DNA of 64,000 nucleotides from Gracilibacillus kekensis (GTDB taxonomy: Bacteria > Bacillota > Bacilli > Bacillales > Amphibacillaceae). Every line of letters starts with the position of its first letter. Position 1 is the first letter of the stretch. Shown piece by piece: positions 17,008-28,329 of this stretch. The stretch is taken from NCBI RefSeq assembly GCF_900143085.1, contig NZ_FRCZ01000010.1, positions 18,282-82,281 on the forward strand, written 5' to 3'. Made by a program: the position numbers and the translations under genes. A model generated the notes under the pieces. It worked only from the letters and a program-made list of their open reading frames with translations, was not told where the DNA came from and searched no databases.

Positions 17008-17811
17008 CTACAAGGCGCCTCCTTTCTGAAGTTGTTCGATGACTCGTTTTGTCACTTTTTCGACAATGTCTTGAAGAACCTGTTCTTTTGATTTACTTGC
17101 TGCCGGTGTCGAGCTTTGTTCCTCGACATTGCATGGCGGTACACCACCTGTTTTTATTCCCATTTTATTTCGCATTTCAACTAAATCTGATATTTGATTA
17201 CAATTTAATTCATTCGCTTTATTCAAAATGTTCGTCGAATAGGTCAACATTAAAGCGTAATGCTCTAGTGATTCCATCCGATAATAAGCCTCAAATAAGT
17301 CACGCCCCCATGTTAAAGCCCCATGGTTTGCGAGTAAAACCGCATGATGCTCCTTAATCAATGGTGTAATCGAGTCAGGAACTTCTTCCGTACTCGGTGT
17401 TGCATATGGTGCAACAGGAACTCTACCTAACAAAACAACTGCTTCAGGAGAGACAGGTTTTTCAAGATCAATGCCTGCAATCGCATAAGATGTCGCCATT
17501 GGCGGATGGGCATGAACCACAGCATTTGTATCTTCGCTTTCCCGGTAAACTCTTAAGTGCATTTTCACCTCTGATGAGGGCTTTCGATTTCCAGCAATGA
17601 TCGTACCATCCAAACGCATTTTTACCATCATATCTGGCGTCAAATAACCTTTACTTACTCCAGTTGGTGTAGTCCAGATTGTGTCAGGGCCAACTCTAAC
17701 CGATATATTTCCGTCATTTGCAGCCACAAAGTTCTTTTGATAAATACGTTTACCTATTTCGACCATCCATTTTTTAGCTTCAAAATCACTATAATATTTT
17801 TTCTGGTACAA
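17008..17811 (-). CDS. Class II (fuculose-phosphate-type) aldolase with C-terminal encapsulation-like helix
   Basis: 267 aa from TTG 17811, which has AAAGGGGGG seven bases upstream; the frame is open to 17853 inside mtnA. Zinc aldolase marks: ANDGNISVR, TPTGVSKG, KPSSE (Glu81), VVHAHPP (His100, His102), ANHGAL (His163). Residues 242-263 (SKEQVLQDIVEKVTKRVIEQ and on) are a separate amphipathic helix after a polar linker, like a BMC targeting tail. Right after mtnK and mtnA, the likely substrate is 5-methylthioribulose-1-phosphate or 5-deoxyribulose-1-phosphate, giving DHAP plus methylthioacetaldehyde or acetaldehyde. Fuculose-phosphate itself is less likely because fucose genes are absent. Confidence 0.88.
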   Translation of the reverse strand: MYQKKYYSDFEAKKWMVEIGKRIYQKNFVAANDGNISVRVGPDTIWTTPTGVSKGYLTPDMMVKMRLDGTIIAGNRKPSSEVKMHLRVYRESEDTNAVVHAHPPMATSYAIAGIDLEKPVSPEAVVLLGRVPVAPYATPSTEEVPDSITPLIKEHHAVLLANHGALTWGRDLFEAYYRMESLEHYALMLTYSTNILNKANELNCNQISDLVEMRNKMGIKTGGVPPCNVEEQSSTPAASKSKEQVLQDIVEKVTKRVIEQLQKGGAL

Positions 17812-17845
17812 CGGGTATCCCCCCTTTCCTAAATATGGATTCAAA

Positions 17846-18907
17846 TTAATCAAATAATTTAGCTAAGTTTTCTTTATAAGATGGGGACACAATACCTTTT
17901 TCGGTAATAATTCCGGTTATTAATGTATGGTCTGTTACATCGAATGCTGGATTATAGGTCTTTACTTGTTCTGGTGCCATCGATTCACTATACCATTTTG
18001 TTTTAATTTCTTCCTCTGGACGTAATTCGATTTCAATATCATTACCAGTCTCAGTATTGAGGTCGATCGTTGACATCGGAGCACAGACATAAACCGGAAT
18101 ACCATAGTGCTTGGCTAATATCGCTACACCTGAGGTACCGATTTTATTCGCTGCATCTCCGTTCGCTGCCACACGATCACATCCAACTAAGACTGCTTGA
18201 ATTTTCTTTTGACTCATTACAATCGAAGCCATATTATCACATATTAGTGTAACATCTACTCCTGCTTCATTTAATTCCCAGGCAGTTAAACGTGCTCCTT
18301 GCAACAACGGTCTTGTTTCATCAGCAAATACTTTAAAATCGTAACCTTTTTCCTCGCCTAAATAAATAGGCGCTAAGGCTGTTCCATATTTTGCTGTAGC
18401 TATCGTACCTGCATTACAGTGAGTTAATATCCCCCAGCCTGGTTCTAAAACCTCTAAGGCATGACGTCCAATTGCTTCACACACCTCTTGATCTTCTTTT
18501 TTAATTAAATTTGCTTCATTTTTTAAAGCACGTATTATTTCAGAAATAGTTGCTTCTTTTTCTTTCATTAGTCTTGCTTCCATTCGGTCGAGTGCCCAAA
18601 ATAGATTGACTGCTGTTGGACGCGACGAAGCTAATTTTTCTTTTGCTTTTTTAAATTCCTGGTAAAATGCTTCAAAATCGCTTGCAGTACTATTTTTAGT
18701 AACAATGTAAATCCCATATGCTGCGGCAATTCCAATTGCTGGTGCGCCTCTTACTTTTAATTGATAAATAGCATCCCAAACATCATCTACCGTTTTAAGT
18801 TGTAAAAACTCTTTCTTATTTGGCAGCTTTGTTTGATCTAATAGAATAATGGCATCATTTGCATCATCCAATTTGACCGATTCAATCACTGTTACATGGT
18901 CTGCCAT
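17846..18907 (-). CDS. mtnA: S-methyl-5-thioribose-1-phosphate isomerase
   Basis: A 353-aa aldose-ketose isomerase of the eIF-2B alpha/MtnA family. Marks: [15 protein letters not shown], the catalytic cysteine in [18 protein letters not shown] and the catalytic aspartate in [10 protein letters not shown], plus NKIGT. It turns 5-methylthioribose-1-phosphate into methylthioribulose-1-phosphate. Strong AAAAGGAGG site; 15 bp after mtnK. In Bacillus it normally works with mtnWXBD; here an aldolase takes their place. Homologues that act on 5-deoxyribose-1-phosphate look alike, so the exact sugar is open. Confidence 0.9.
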   Translation of the reverse strand: MADHVTVIESVKLDDANDAIILLDQTKLPNKKEFLQLKTVDDVWDAIYQLKVRGAPAIGIAAAYGIYIVTKNSTASDFEAFYQEFKKAKEKLASSRPTAVNLFWALDRMEARLMKEKEATISEIIRALKNEANLIKKEDQEVCEAIGRHALEVLEPGWGILTHCNAGTIATAKYGTALAPIYLGEEKGYDFKVFADETRPLLQGARLTAWELNEAGVDVTLICDNMASIVMSQKKIQAVLVGCDRVAANGDAANKIGTSGVAILAKHYGIPVYVCAPMSTIDLNTETGNDIEIELRPEEEIKTKWYSESMAPEQVKTYNPAFDVTDHTLITGIITEKGIVSPSYKENLAKLFD

Positions 18908-18922
18908 GTTTGCTACCTCCTT

Positions 18923-20140
18923 TTAATCCAAAGCTTTTTTTATCTGAAAGACAAAGTTATCACCAGTTTTAAAGGTTTCTCTGTTTAAAATAAATTGCTT
19001 AGCGGCAGTAAGGCAATTTATTTCTGCCTTTTGCCTTGCTTCTTCCTGTTTAATCGAGGTAATATCTGCTACTTTTGCTAGTCCAATAATACGACGTGTT
19101 AGCTCCAACCCAACAACCGCTGCCGTATCTTTTAAAATACTGTTAAGATAATAGTTTTGGAAACCTTCATAATTTGCGACAAATTCCTTATCGGTTTCCT
19201 GCCACAGCTTATTGAACTTCACTTTAAATAGATCAATTACATCTCTGATTGTAGTGGTAATATATTTTTGAAATTGATCGCGTTCTTCAGCATCTGAAAT
19301 AGTTGCTTGTCCGTTCGCATATGCAAATATTAAATTTGCAACAACATTACCTATGTCATAACCAGCTGGCCCGTAAAAAGCAAATTCAGGATCTATTACT
19401 TTCGTGCTATCCTTTTTTATAAAGACGGAACCTGTATGCAAATCGCCATGAATCAAAGATTGTGCGTTTGTCATAAACTCAAATTTTAATTTTGCTGTTT
19501 CTAATTGTAATTGTTTGTCGCCCCAGATTTCTTTTTCAATAAAGGGACGTGTTGCAGGAAATACTTCATTTCTTTCACAATCATAAAATGGTTCTGTATA
19601 CACTAAGTCTTCCGTTATTTCACACAATTCCGGGTTTATAAAACTTTTCACTAACGCTTTTTTCTCTTTAGCGTTCGTCGCTACATCTGAAGTTAACAAC
19701 AATGTCTTTACCATAAAAGTAGTAATATGATCGGCGAATTCTGGAAATGTTTGATGCTTGATTAATGCAGACCGCATAATCTCATATTCTGATAAATCTT
19801 CCATTGCAAAACAATTCATAACAGGGTCATATCGGTAAGTTTTCGGTGTATGCTCTGGCACATATTCATACTGAATCTTTAGGATATCGCTCTCGATACG
19901 ATTGCGATCAGGAGATACTTTGAATTCATCAGAAATTCTTGCCACCGGACCTGCTTGTTTTAAAATAATCGAATTTTTATTTTTTTCATCTACGATCTGA
20001 AATACATAATTGAGATTCCCATCACCAATTTCCTTACAAGTTAGTTCTGCATCACTTTTAAAATAATCTAATTTCTTTTTGGCATATTCCATTGCTTGTT
20101 CTTCATTCATTGTAAAATATTCGGTTGAAAAATCAGTCAT
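18923..20140 (-). CDS. mtnK: S-methyl-5-thioribose kinase
   Basis: A 405-aa kinase of the aminoglycoside-phosphotransferase-like fold. Marks: the nucleotide loop GDGNLNYVF, catalytic loop LIHGDLHTGSVF, metal-binding DPEFAFYGPAGYDIG, and RRIIGLAKVADI near the end, all as in MtnK. It phosphorylates imported 5-methylthioribose at C1 using ATP. Start ATG with AGGAGG. Lies 12 bp after the sugar permease, tying uptake to phosphorylation. Activity on 5-deoxyribose (as in DrdK-type kinases) cannot be excluded. Confidence 0.9.
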   Translation of the reverse strand: MTDFSTEYFTMNEEQAMEYAKKKLDYFKSDAELTCKEIGDGNLNYVFQIVDEKNKNSIILKQAGPVARISDEFKVSPDRNRIESDILKIQYEYVPEHTPKTYRYDPVMNCFAMEDLSEYEIMRSALIKHQTFPEFADHITTFMVKTLLLTSDVATNAKEKKALVKSFINPELCEITEDLVYTEPFYDCERNEVFPATRPFIEKEIWGDKQLQLETAKLKFEFMTNAQSLIHGDLHTGSVFIKKDSTKVIDPEFAFYGPAGYDIGNVVANLIFAYANGQATISDAEERDQFQKYITTTIRDVIDLFKVKFNKLWQETDKEFVANYEGFQNYYLNSILKDTAAVVGLELTRRIIGLAKVADITSIKQEEARQKAEINCLTAAKQFILNRETFKTGDNFVFQIKKALD

Positions 20141-20152
20141 CCTTAATACCTC

Positions 20153-21166
20153 CTATTTTAATTTGTAGTAGGTTACCGCTAATGCTAAAGCAAATACTCC
20201 ACCTTTTACGATGTCCATCGCATAATACGGAACAGACATCATTACCAGTCCATTTGCTAAAATACCTATTAATACTGCTCCAACGAAAGTTCCAAGTGCA
20301 TTTGGTTTACCAGCGCCTAGAACCGATAAGCCAATAAATGCTGCAGCTACAGCATCCATGAGGTAATTCTCTCCAGCATTGATCTCAGCTTGCATTACAC
20401 GAGAAGCGAGCACAATTCCACCTATTGCCGCCAAAAGAGCGGATAGTACATAGGCAAGTACTTTATATTTATTTACAGGAATACCTGATAACCTTGCTGC
20501 TTCCTCATTGCCACCAATCACATACATATACCTTCCGTGCTTTGTATAAGTTAAAAATATGTGTACTATAAACACGATTACCAACATGAGAATAATAATA
20601 TACGGTGCTTTACCTAATAAGGAAAACACATCTGTAATCATACCTTCAGAGTAGCTGCCATCAGGCATAATCATATTCTCTGATATAGTGGCACTTCGAG
20701 TATAAGTTAATGCTACCCCTTGTATGACAAACATAGTTGCTAGTGTTAAAAGCATATCTGGTATTCTCATTTTTACGATCAAAAATGAGTTTAATAGTCC
20801 TACTAAAATGGCCGCCACCAGAGCTACTAATATAGCAATCAGCGTCGACTGTCCATACCAGACAAACATCGATATTACGACAGCATTTGCTAAAGAAGCT
20901 ACGGAACCAATCGATAAATCAAAACCATTTACAGATAAGGAAATCGTAAGTCCGATAGCAATAATTGTAACAATAGAAATTGATCGTAAAATATTCTCAA
21001 TATTGCTCCACTGTAAAAAAGCAGGATTGGCGATCGAAAATATAACAATTAATAAAATAATGGTGATGATGGTCCCATATTTATAAAGAAACTGAAAAAA
21101 ATCGAATGACTGCTTATTTTGCTTTGGAGAAGATGATGAATTAGACGTATTGGAACTTGCACTCAT
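20153..21166 (-). CDS. Ribose-type ABC transporter permease (candidate methylthioribose importer)
   Basis: A 337-aa RbsC-like permease. A Ser/Asn-rich cytosolic head (residues 1-22) precedes about eight or more membrane segments. Family marks: NGFDLSIGSVASLA, the GGNEEAARLSGIPV loop, LSALLAAIGGIVLASR and AFIGLSVLGAGK. Its ATG overlaps the ATPase stop (ATGA). Forms an importer with the double ATPase and the binding lipoprotein upstream. The methylthioribose or deoxyribose assignment is from context only. Confidence 0.85.
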   Translation of the reverse strand: MSASSNTSNSSSSPKQNKQSFDFFQFLYKYGTIITIILLIVIFSIANPAFLQWSNIENILRSISIVTIIAIGLTISLSVNGFDLSIGSVASLANAVVISMFVWYGQSTLIAILVALVAAILVGLLNSFLIVKMRIPDMLLTLATMFVIQGVALTYTRSATISENMIMPDGSYSEGMITDVFSLLGKAPYIIILMLVIVFIVHIFLTYTKHGRYMYVIGGNEEAARLSGIPVNKYKVLAYVLSALLAAIGGIVLASRVMQAEINAGENYLMDAVAAAFIGLSVLGAGKPNALGTFVGAVLIGILANGLVMMSVPYYAMDIVKGGVFALALAVTYYKLK

Positions 21167-22674
21167 GAATCCCTTCCCCCTGTCGAATAAAATAATAATT
21201 GCTCTTCTGTTGTTTTGTTTGTTTGTAATTCTTTGACAACTTTCCCATCATAAATCACATAGGATCGATCCGTAATACCTACGATTTCAGTCAATTCACT
21301 CGAAGCATAGATAATCGACTTCCCTCTTTTAGCTAATTCAAGAATCAAGGTGAAAATATCTTTTTTAGATCCAACATCCACACCCTTTGTTGGCTCATCA
21401 AAAATATACACATCCGCATCTGCAATTAACCATTTACCGATGGCTATTTTCTGTTGGTTTCCACCCGAAAGATTAGATAGTTTCGTTTCAATCGATGGTG
21501 TTTTGACTCCTAACTTCTCTACCATTTCCGCAGAAACTGTACGCTCTTTTTTGAAATTCAAAAAAGAAAAACGACGTACAAATGATGATAAATGAGCAGA
21601 GGTTAAATTGGTACTGACTTTTTCCTCTACCAATACCCCCTCTTTGCGACGTTCTTCTGGAACAAGGGCTATACCATAATTAACAGCCTGGTTAGAGTTA
21701 CGGATATTTAATGTTTTTCCATGCATTTTCACAATGCCTTCCAGGTGTGAAGACTCTCCAAATAATGCTTTGCAAATCTCTGTCTTTCCTGCCCCAACTA
21801 AGCCTGCTAGTCCAATTACTTCTCCTGCGCAAACATGAAAAGAAACGTCTTCTACCTTTTCATCATCACGCAAGTGTTTCACTTCGAAAACTTTCTCCTT
21901 TACTTCACGTTCCATTGTTGGAAATTGTTCTTCCATTTGTTTTCCTAACATCTTTTCTACAACGGAATCGATCGTAACCTCATTTATTTGATTGTGACTG
22001 ATAAAATTCCCATTACGCATAACCGTTATCTCATCACATATTTCAAATAATTCTTGAAGTCGGTGTGAAATAAAGATGACGCCAACATTACTTGAACGCA
22101 ATTGACGTACGATTTCAAATAATTGGTCAGTTTCTGTATTACTAAGAGGTGCAGTCGGTTCATCCAATATTAAATAACGACAATCTCTCGATATCGCTCG
22201 AGCAATTAATACCATTTGTTTTTCTGCTAATGTTAATGTTCGTACGAGTCGTCGAGAAGATACATGTATGTTTAATCTCTCTAGTAAGCTAGAAGCCTCT
22301 TTATGAATTTGGGAATATTGAATAAATTGTCTCTTCCCCATACCATTTACCATTTTGTTTAGCATAATATTTTCGCCTACCGTCAGATATGGAATTAATG
22401 CTGTATCCACTTCTTGATAAACGATTTGAATACCTAATTCTTTCGCATCCTGTGGTGAGCGTATTTCAATTTTCTTATCATTTAAAATAATGTCACCAGT
22501 ATAATGTGTATATGCACCAGAGAGCACTTTCATCAGCGTTGACTTACCAGCACCATTGGCACCTATTAAAGCGTGTACCTGCCCCGTATGCATCAGAAAT
22601 TGTGCATCATCTAAAGCTCGAACTCCAGGAAAATCTATTGTTATATTTTTCATTTTCAATATTGATTGTGGCAT
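21163..22674 (-). CDS. Ribose-type ABC transporter ATP-binding protein, double domain
   Basis: 503 aa from ATG 22674, with GGCGGGTGA upstream; an ATG at 22731 in the same frame has no ribosome site. Two ABC domains: GANGAGKSTLMKVLSG and YLILDEPTAPLS in the first; GLVGAGKTE, NLSGGNQQKIAIG and YIFDEPTKGVDVG in the second. This is the RbsA/MglA arrangement. Overlaps the permease by 4 bp. Confidence 0.87.
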   Translation of the reverse strand: MPQSILKMKNITIDFPGVRALDDAQFLMHTGQVHALIGANGAGKSTLMKVLSGAYTHYTGDIILNDKKIEIRSPQDAKELGIQIVYQEVDTALIPYLTVGENIMLNKMVNGMGKRQFIQYSQIHKEASSLLERLNIHVSSRRLVRTLTLAEKQMVLIARAISRDCRYLILDEPTAPLSNTETDQLFEIVRQLRSSNVGVIFISHRLQELFEICDEITVMRNGNFISHNQINEVTIDSVVEKMLGKQMEEQFPTMEREVKEKVFEVKHLRDDEKVEDVSFHVCAGEVIGLAGLVGAGKTEICKALFGESSHLEGIVKMHGKTLNIRNSNQAVNYGIALVPEERRKEGVLVEEKVSTNLTSAHLSSFVRRFSFLNFKKERTVSAEMVEKLGVKTPSIETKLSNLSGGNQQKIAIGKWLIADADVYIFDEPTKGVDVGSKKDIFTLILELAKRGKSIIYASSELTEIVGITDRSYVIYDGKVVKELQTNKTTEEQLLFYSTGGRDS

Positions 22675-22757
22675 TGTAATCACCCGCCTTTTTTTACGGA
22701 TACTTATAGTATGTAGAAGATAGAAAGCCATGTAGAGGCTTTCTATCCATTTTATTC

Positions 22758-23879
22758 TTAATTAGAGTGATGTTCTTTTAAAGTGGCCATCCAATCTTCT
22801 TTAAATTGATCAGACTCTCCCCATCCTTCAACAACATCTGCTAAGGTTTCCATGTTTACTTCTTCATCCGAGGCATTTAACTCTTCTTGAGAAATCATCG
22901 ATGGTTCAAGAGATGCTTCTTGTGGCGTTTCTTCACCTGCGAATTTTTTAGCTAGTAATCTTACATTTACAGCACCAATTAATTTCGGGTCGACTGCAGC
23001 TGTATATTTCCAAGGACTGTTTTCCTCTTGCATTAGTTGAAGATCTGCATTGGAAACATCAATACCATATACATCAATTTCTTCTCTTCCAGCTTCTTGA
23101 ATTGCTCGAGTCGCTCCAACAGCAAATGCATCCCATGTTGCAAAGATTGCGTCAATTTCACCTTCTGGTAATTCTGTCAACCAAGCTCCAACAGCTTCTT
23201 GCGTTTTTGTTTGTGGATCCGTAGCATCTCCAAATCGTTTCACTTCTTTAATACCAGGATTTTCTTCTAAGACTGTTTCATACACATTATTTCTTCTCAC
23301 CATTGGTGGAAAACCATCTACCCAAAGATAACCAATATTTGCTTCGGGATGTTCTTCTACTAACTTATCAAGAGCTAATGTAGCTAGTTCTTCATCATTT
23401 TGAGATGTAAGCGTAACTCCATCAATCTCCAATGCACCTTCATTTGTATCAAATGCTACAACTTCAATCCCTTTATCTCTGGCTTCCTGAATTAATTCCA
23501 CCGTAGTGTCATCATCACCATGAGAGATAATTAAACCGTCATATTCTTGGTTAATCGCTTGTGAAATTGTGTCATGAAAGCTTGTAGTATCCCCATTTGC
23601 TGAGAATGTATCTACCTTCATTCCTAATGCTTGACCTTCTTGTTGTGTACCTGCTAAAAATTGCTGTGTATGATCATCCCCACCAATTTTACGGATAACC
23701 ATAATTTCCAGTTGTTCACCAGATTGTAATGCCTCGGGTACACCTTCTAAGTCTGTTGTTTCTGCTGACTCATTACTGTTTCCTTCATCTGTACTACTTT
23801 CATCATCTTGACCACATGCGGTAAGTATACTTAGTAAAGTAATAACAATCGCAAATAACCACATTTTACTGTTTTTCAC
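22758..23879 (-). CDS. Sugar-binding lipoprotein of the ribose-type importer
   Basis: A 373-aa periplasmic-binding-protein-like (RbsB type) lipoprotein. Signal peptide MKNSKMWLFAIVITLLSI with lipobox LTAC (Cys22), then an acidic Ser/Glu linker, then the sugar-binding fold (IGGDDHTQQFLAGTQQEG, ISHGDDDTTVELIQEARDKG, FATWDAFAVGATRAIQEAG). Start GTG 23879 with AGGGGG eight bases upstream. Probable entry point for methylthioribose or a related pentose. A 67-bp gap to metY contains an inverted repeat that may be an operator. Confidence 0.87.
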   Translation of the reverse strand: MKNSKMWLFAIVITLLSILTACGQDDESSTDEGNSNESAETTDLEGVPEALQSGEQLEIMVIRKIGGDDHTQQFLAGTQQEGQALGMKVDTFSANGDTTSFHDTISQAINQEYDGLIISHGDDDTTVELIQEARDKGIEVVAFDTNEGALEIDGVTLTSQNDEELATLALDKLVEEHPEANIGYLWVDGFPPMVRRNNVYETVLEENPGIKEVKRFGDATDPQTKTQEAVGAWLTELPEGEIDAIFATWDAFAVGATRAIQEAGREEIDVYGIDVSNADLQLMQEENSPWKYTAAVDPKLIGAVNVRLLAKKFAGEETPQEASLEPSMISQEELNASDEEVNMETLADVVEGWGESDQFKEDWMATLKEHHSN

Positions 23880-23909
23880 TATTAAAACCCCCTAAAATTT
23901 TTTATGATA

Positions 23910-23938
23910 ACATACCGTGTTTTTATTTTTTGGTATGT
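23910..23938. promoter_or_regulatory. Inverted repeat before the sugar-importer genes (possible operator)
   Basis: ACATACC (23910-23916) and GGTATGT (23932-23938) form perfect 7-bp arms 15 bp apart, in the short gap between metY and the binding-protein gene. A weak hairpin or a regulator site are both possible; no convincing -35 box is next to it. Confidence 0.4.
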
Positions 23939-23946
23939 AGTATCCA

Positions 23947-25410
<1,464 letters not shown>

Positions 25411-25449
25411 TCATTAATTCAGAAAATTCAAAAAATTATCAATTGATTA

Positions 25450-26205
25450 TTAACCAATAATTAATCGAATTGCCCCGAGTGCAGCAAATACTAATACTAA
25501 TATTTGAAATACTTTTTGGGGCATTATTTTTATAACTTTCACCCCAATTAACGCCCCAATTAGAATCGCAGGAATTAACCATGCATTAAATTTAATAGAT
25601 TCCACTGTGATAATACCTAAGGAAATATAGAAGGGTATTTTAATGACATTTACAAATAAGAAAAACCATGCACCAGTCCCAACAAATTCTTTCTTCGGTA
25701 AACCTTTGACCAATAAGTAGATAGCCATGACACCACCTGCTGCATTTCCTATCATTGTAGTAAACCCTGCTAATATTCCCATACTAATAGTAAAAACTTT
25801 AGATTCTGGCAACATTTCTACAAACTTTTCTCCTAATTTTTCACGACTAATATGTAATACAATTAATGCTAGCACTAAAATACCTACCATTGGTTTCAAT
25901 TGCTCACTGGTTACAACATCCAAGACGAAATAACCAAGCACAATTCCGATTAAAACCCATGGGACAAGTGAAAATAAATAACGCCAGACAACGTCTCTAC
26001 GATAATAGGTAACAGCAAATAAATCCCCGATGATCAATAAAGGTAATAGTATTCCCACAGATTCGCGAGCAGGAAAAATCATCATAAAAATTGTGACAAC
26101 TAATATCCCCATACTTGCTACGCCTGCTTTAGCAAAACCTATTAACAATCCACAACATACGATTATTATCCATTCAATTATTGATAAGTCAAAAATAACA
26201 AACAC
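25450..26205 (-). CDS. TauE/SafE family sulfite/organic-anion exporter
   Basis: A 251-aa membrane protein of about eight hydrophobic segments with the TauE/SafE pattern: GFAKAGVASMGILVV near the start, ILAGFTTMIGNAAGGVMAIYLL in the middle, GALIGVKVIKIMPQKVFQ near the end. The family exports sulfite, sulfonates or small acids. It is co-directional with metY and ends 117 bp before it, next to the candidate promoter. A role in exporting a sulfur acid from the BMC pathway is possible but not shown. Confidence 0.82.
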   Translation of the reverse strand: MFVIFDLSIIEWIIIVCCGLLIGFAKAGVASMGILVVTIFMMIFPARESVGILLPLLIIGDLFAVTYYRRDVVWRYLFSLVPWVLIGIVLGYFVLDVVTSEQLKPMVGILVLALIVLHISREKLGEKFVEMLPESKVFTISMGILAGFTTMIGNAAGGVMAIYLLVKGLPKKEFVGTGAWFFLFVNVIKIPFYISLGIITVESIKFNAWLIPAILIGALIGVKVIKIMPQKVFQILVLVFAALGAIRLIIG

Positions 26206-26328
26206 CTCATATCCAGTTGTTTACCACGATGTAATTGTCCACTTTACCGAAACGGTTCGAATCCTAACAAAAAAAGCTATGTAGAGAATGAACGGACGAC
26301 TAACTACGTGATATGTTTTGTTACTACT

Positions 26329-27144
26329 TTAAAAATCTTGCAATCTCAAAAATCGATAATCTTGATTTTTTGTTTGAGATGCTTTTTTGTTCAGTTCTTC
26401 CAAAATATCGTAAACAGTAATAATTCTTCCTTGAAAAGCCTTAAGTTTGCCTAATACAATGTTCTCTACCCAACTGGGAGCTTGGTCTTGTGAAACATCG
26501 ATATTATCTTCAAACAACTTCTCAATATTTGCTAAATATTTTTTTCCTACATCACTTGTTCTTTGGTATTTTGTCATATCTGTATCATTTAAACCTGGAT
26601 CAAGTGCATATATTTCGATTGGATCCTCGCTCAATTCTACTGATAGATTTTCAGTGAACCTCGCTATAGCTGTTTTGGACGTACCATACCCATTTCCATA
26701 AGGGAAGGCATCTAATGTACCACCACCAACCAAGTTGATTAGTTTTCCATGATTTTGTGACAACATAATCGGAATAACACTTGCAGCGCATTGATAGGTA
26801 CCGATAACATTGGTTTCAATATCCTGTTTAAATAATTCCGGTGCGACTTCCCACGTCTTTCCAATCGCTTGGAAGGAACCAGCATTATTCACCCACACAT
26901 CAATCTTACTGTATGTATCGATCACATATTTTAGTGTCGATTGCACTTCCTCCAGGTTTGTCACATCCATTGTAACCATGCGATGATCTCCTGAATATTG
27001 AAGTAATTCTTCTCTTACTTCATCCACCTTCTTCATATTTCTTCCTGAACCAATGACTGTATATCCTCTTTTGGCAAAATAGATTGCCATATTGCGTCCA
27101 ATTCCTCTTGAAGCCCCTGTTATAAAGATAACCTGTTGATCCAT
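26329..27144 (-). CDS. SDR-family oxidoreductase
   Basis: A 271-aa short-chain dehydrogenase: cofactor loop TGASRGIG, DVTN, NNAGSF, and the active-site YxxxK as YGTSK. Cytosolic, NAD(P)-dependent; the substrate is not identifiable. Start ATG with AGGTGATAAAATG. The C-terminal ~40 residues (YDILEELNKKASQTKNQDYR) extend past the classical fold. Stands alone, 123 bp before the exporter gene and 69 bp after the AEC transporter gene. Confidence 0.85.
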   Translation of the reverse strand: MDQQVIFITGASRGIGRNMAIYFAKRGYTVIGSGRNMKKVDEVREELLQYSGDHRMVTMDVTNLEEVQSTLKYVIDTYSKIDVWVNNAGSFQAIGKTWEVAPELFKQDIETNVIGTYQCAASVIPIMLSQNHGKLINLVGGGTLDAFPYGNGYGTSKTAIARFTENLSVELSEDPIEIYALDPGLNDTDMTKYQRTSDVGKKYLANIEKLFEDNIDVSQDQAPSWVENIVLGKLKAFQGRIITVYDILEELNKKASQTKNQDYRFLRLQDF

Positions 27145-27213
27145 TTTATCACCTCATAATTTTTTTGAATGTCTTCATTCTAATTGAAAGATGACTATAA
27201 TAAAAATAGTTTG

Positions 27214-28125
27214 CTAGACAACAATATTTACCATGATCCATATTAGAATAAAGCTTGTTATCATCGTTAAATTGGATGCTGTTCCGACCAAGCGTTGATT
27301 ATAGCCAAACATAATGGCATACGGTAAAACAGATGCTGGTGTTGGTAAAATGAAGCCGATTAATAAGGTGAATTTGAACATATCTTCGACAGGCAGCCAC
27401 AAGTAACAGGCAATACCTGCAAATAATCCGATCCCATATTTCGTAGCTAAAAATTTCAAGATAAGTGTGCCATACCCTTTGGCAAAAGAAAAATTCAAAT
27501 ACAGGCCGAGCAGTAATAATGAAAGTGGCATATTAGCTACAGAAATCGTATCTGAGACAGTGATTATTATGTTTGGCAGACTAATTCCGATTATGCTTAA
27601 TAGCCCCATGATCAAATAGGTTTGTAAGGGAATTGACTTCGATAATTTCACTATAATCGAACGTGTTTCTAACATCCCACCACTTCCAGCATACATACCT
27701 GCAATAATATAACTTAGACCAAATACGATAAAGGCATTCCCTATATCGAACATACCAAAATATTTTAGCCCTTCAAAGCCAAATAGACCTTCTACTAATG
27801 GATAAGCAAACAAGCCAATATTTAACCCAGGTACCATCATACTAAAAGTCCCCTTAATATCCTTTGTATGATTCCTGAATATGTATATTGCCATAAAACC
27901 GTTTACTAGACCATAAACAAAGGCGATAACGATTAAATAAAATAAGGAAGCTGTAAACTCAATATCACTAAACGTAACAATAATTAAGCAAGGAAGGGTT
28001 AAATTAAACACAATCCTTGCGATAGCTTCACCATCTTTTTCTTTTACAAGATTATTTCTTTTTAATAAATATCCGATTGTAATAATAACAATCGATATCA
28101 AAAATTGTTCATTAAATCCACTCAT
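27214..28125 (-). CDS. AEC-family (auxin efflux carrier-like) transporter
   Basis: A 303-aa membrane protein of about ten hydrophobic segments; FNLTLPCLIIVTFSDIEF near the N-terminus and FILPTPASVLPYAI near the C-terminus are typical of the AEC/MdcF-type family, which moves organic acids such as malonate or malate. The substrate is unknown here. Co-directional with the SDR gene downstream. Confidence 0.82.
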   Translation of the reverse strand: MSGFNEQFLISIVIITIGYLLKRNNLVKEKDGEAIARIVFNLTLPCLIIVTFSDIEFTASLFYLIVIAFVYGLVNGFMAIYIFRNHTKDIKGTFSMMVPGLNIGLFAYPLVEGLFGFEGLKYFGMFDIGNAFIVFGLSYIIAGMYAGSGGMLETRSIIVKLSKSIPLQTYLIMGLLSIIGISLPNIIITVSDTISVANMPLSLLLLGLYLNFSFAKGYGTLILKFLATKYGIGLFAGIACYLWLPVEDMFKFTLLIGFILPTPASVLPYAIMFGYNQRLVGTASNLTMITSFILIWIMVNIVV

Positions 28126-28329
28126 TTGCTGACTGTCTCCCTACTGAAAAAATCCTAATTCCTTGTACTACTATACCATATCTTGCAATAGTAATAATCC
28201 CACCAATTTTTTTGACAGAAAGATATCCAAGTTGTACCATTAATAGAGTAATTGCATGAATTTTTTGAATTGTATTTCAATTACATTTAAAGGAGGAATA
28301 GTACTCTTTTTTGAAGAGACTAATATTAT

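Noticed and set aside
17008..17811. Fuculose/rhamnulose BMC (PVM-type) locus
   Set aside because: No fucose or rhamnose isomerase or kinase is present; the kinase and isomerase are clearly MtnK and MtnA.
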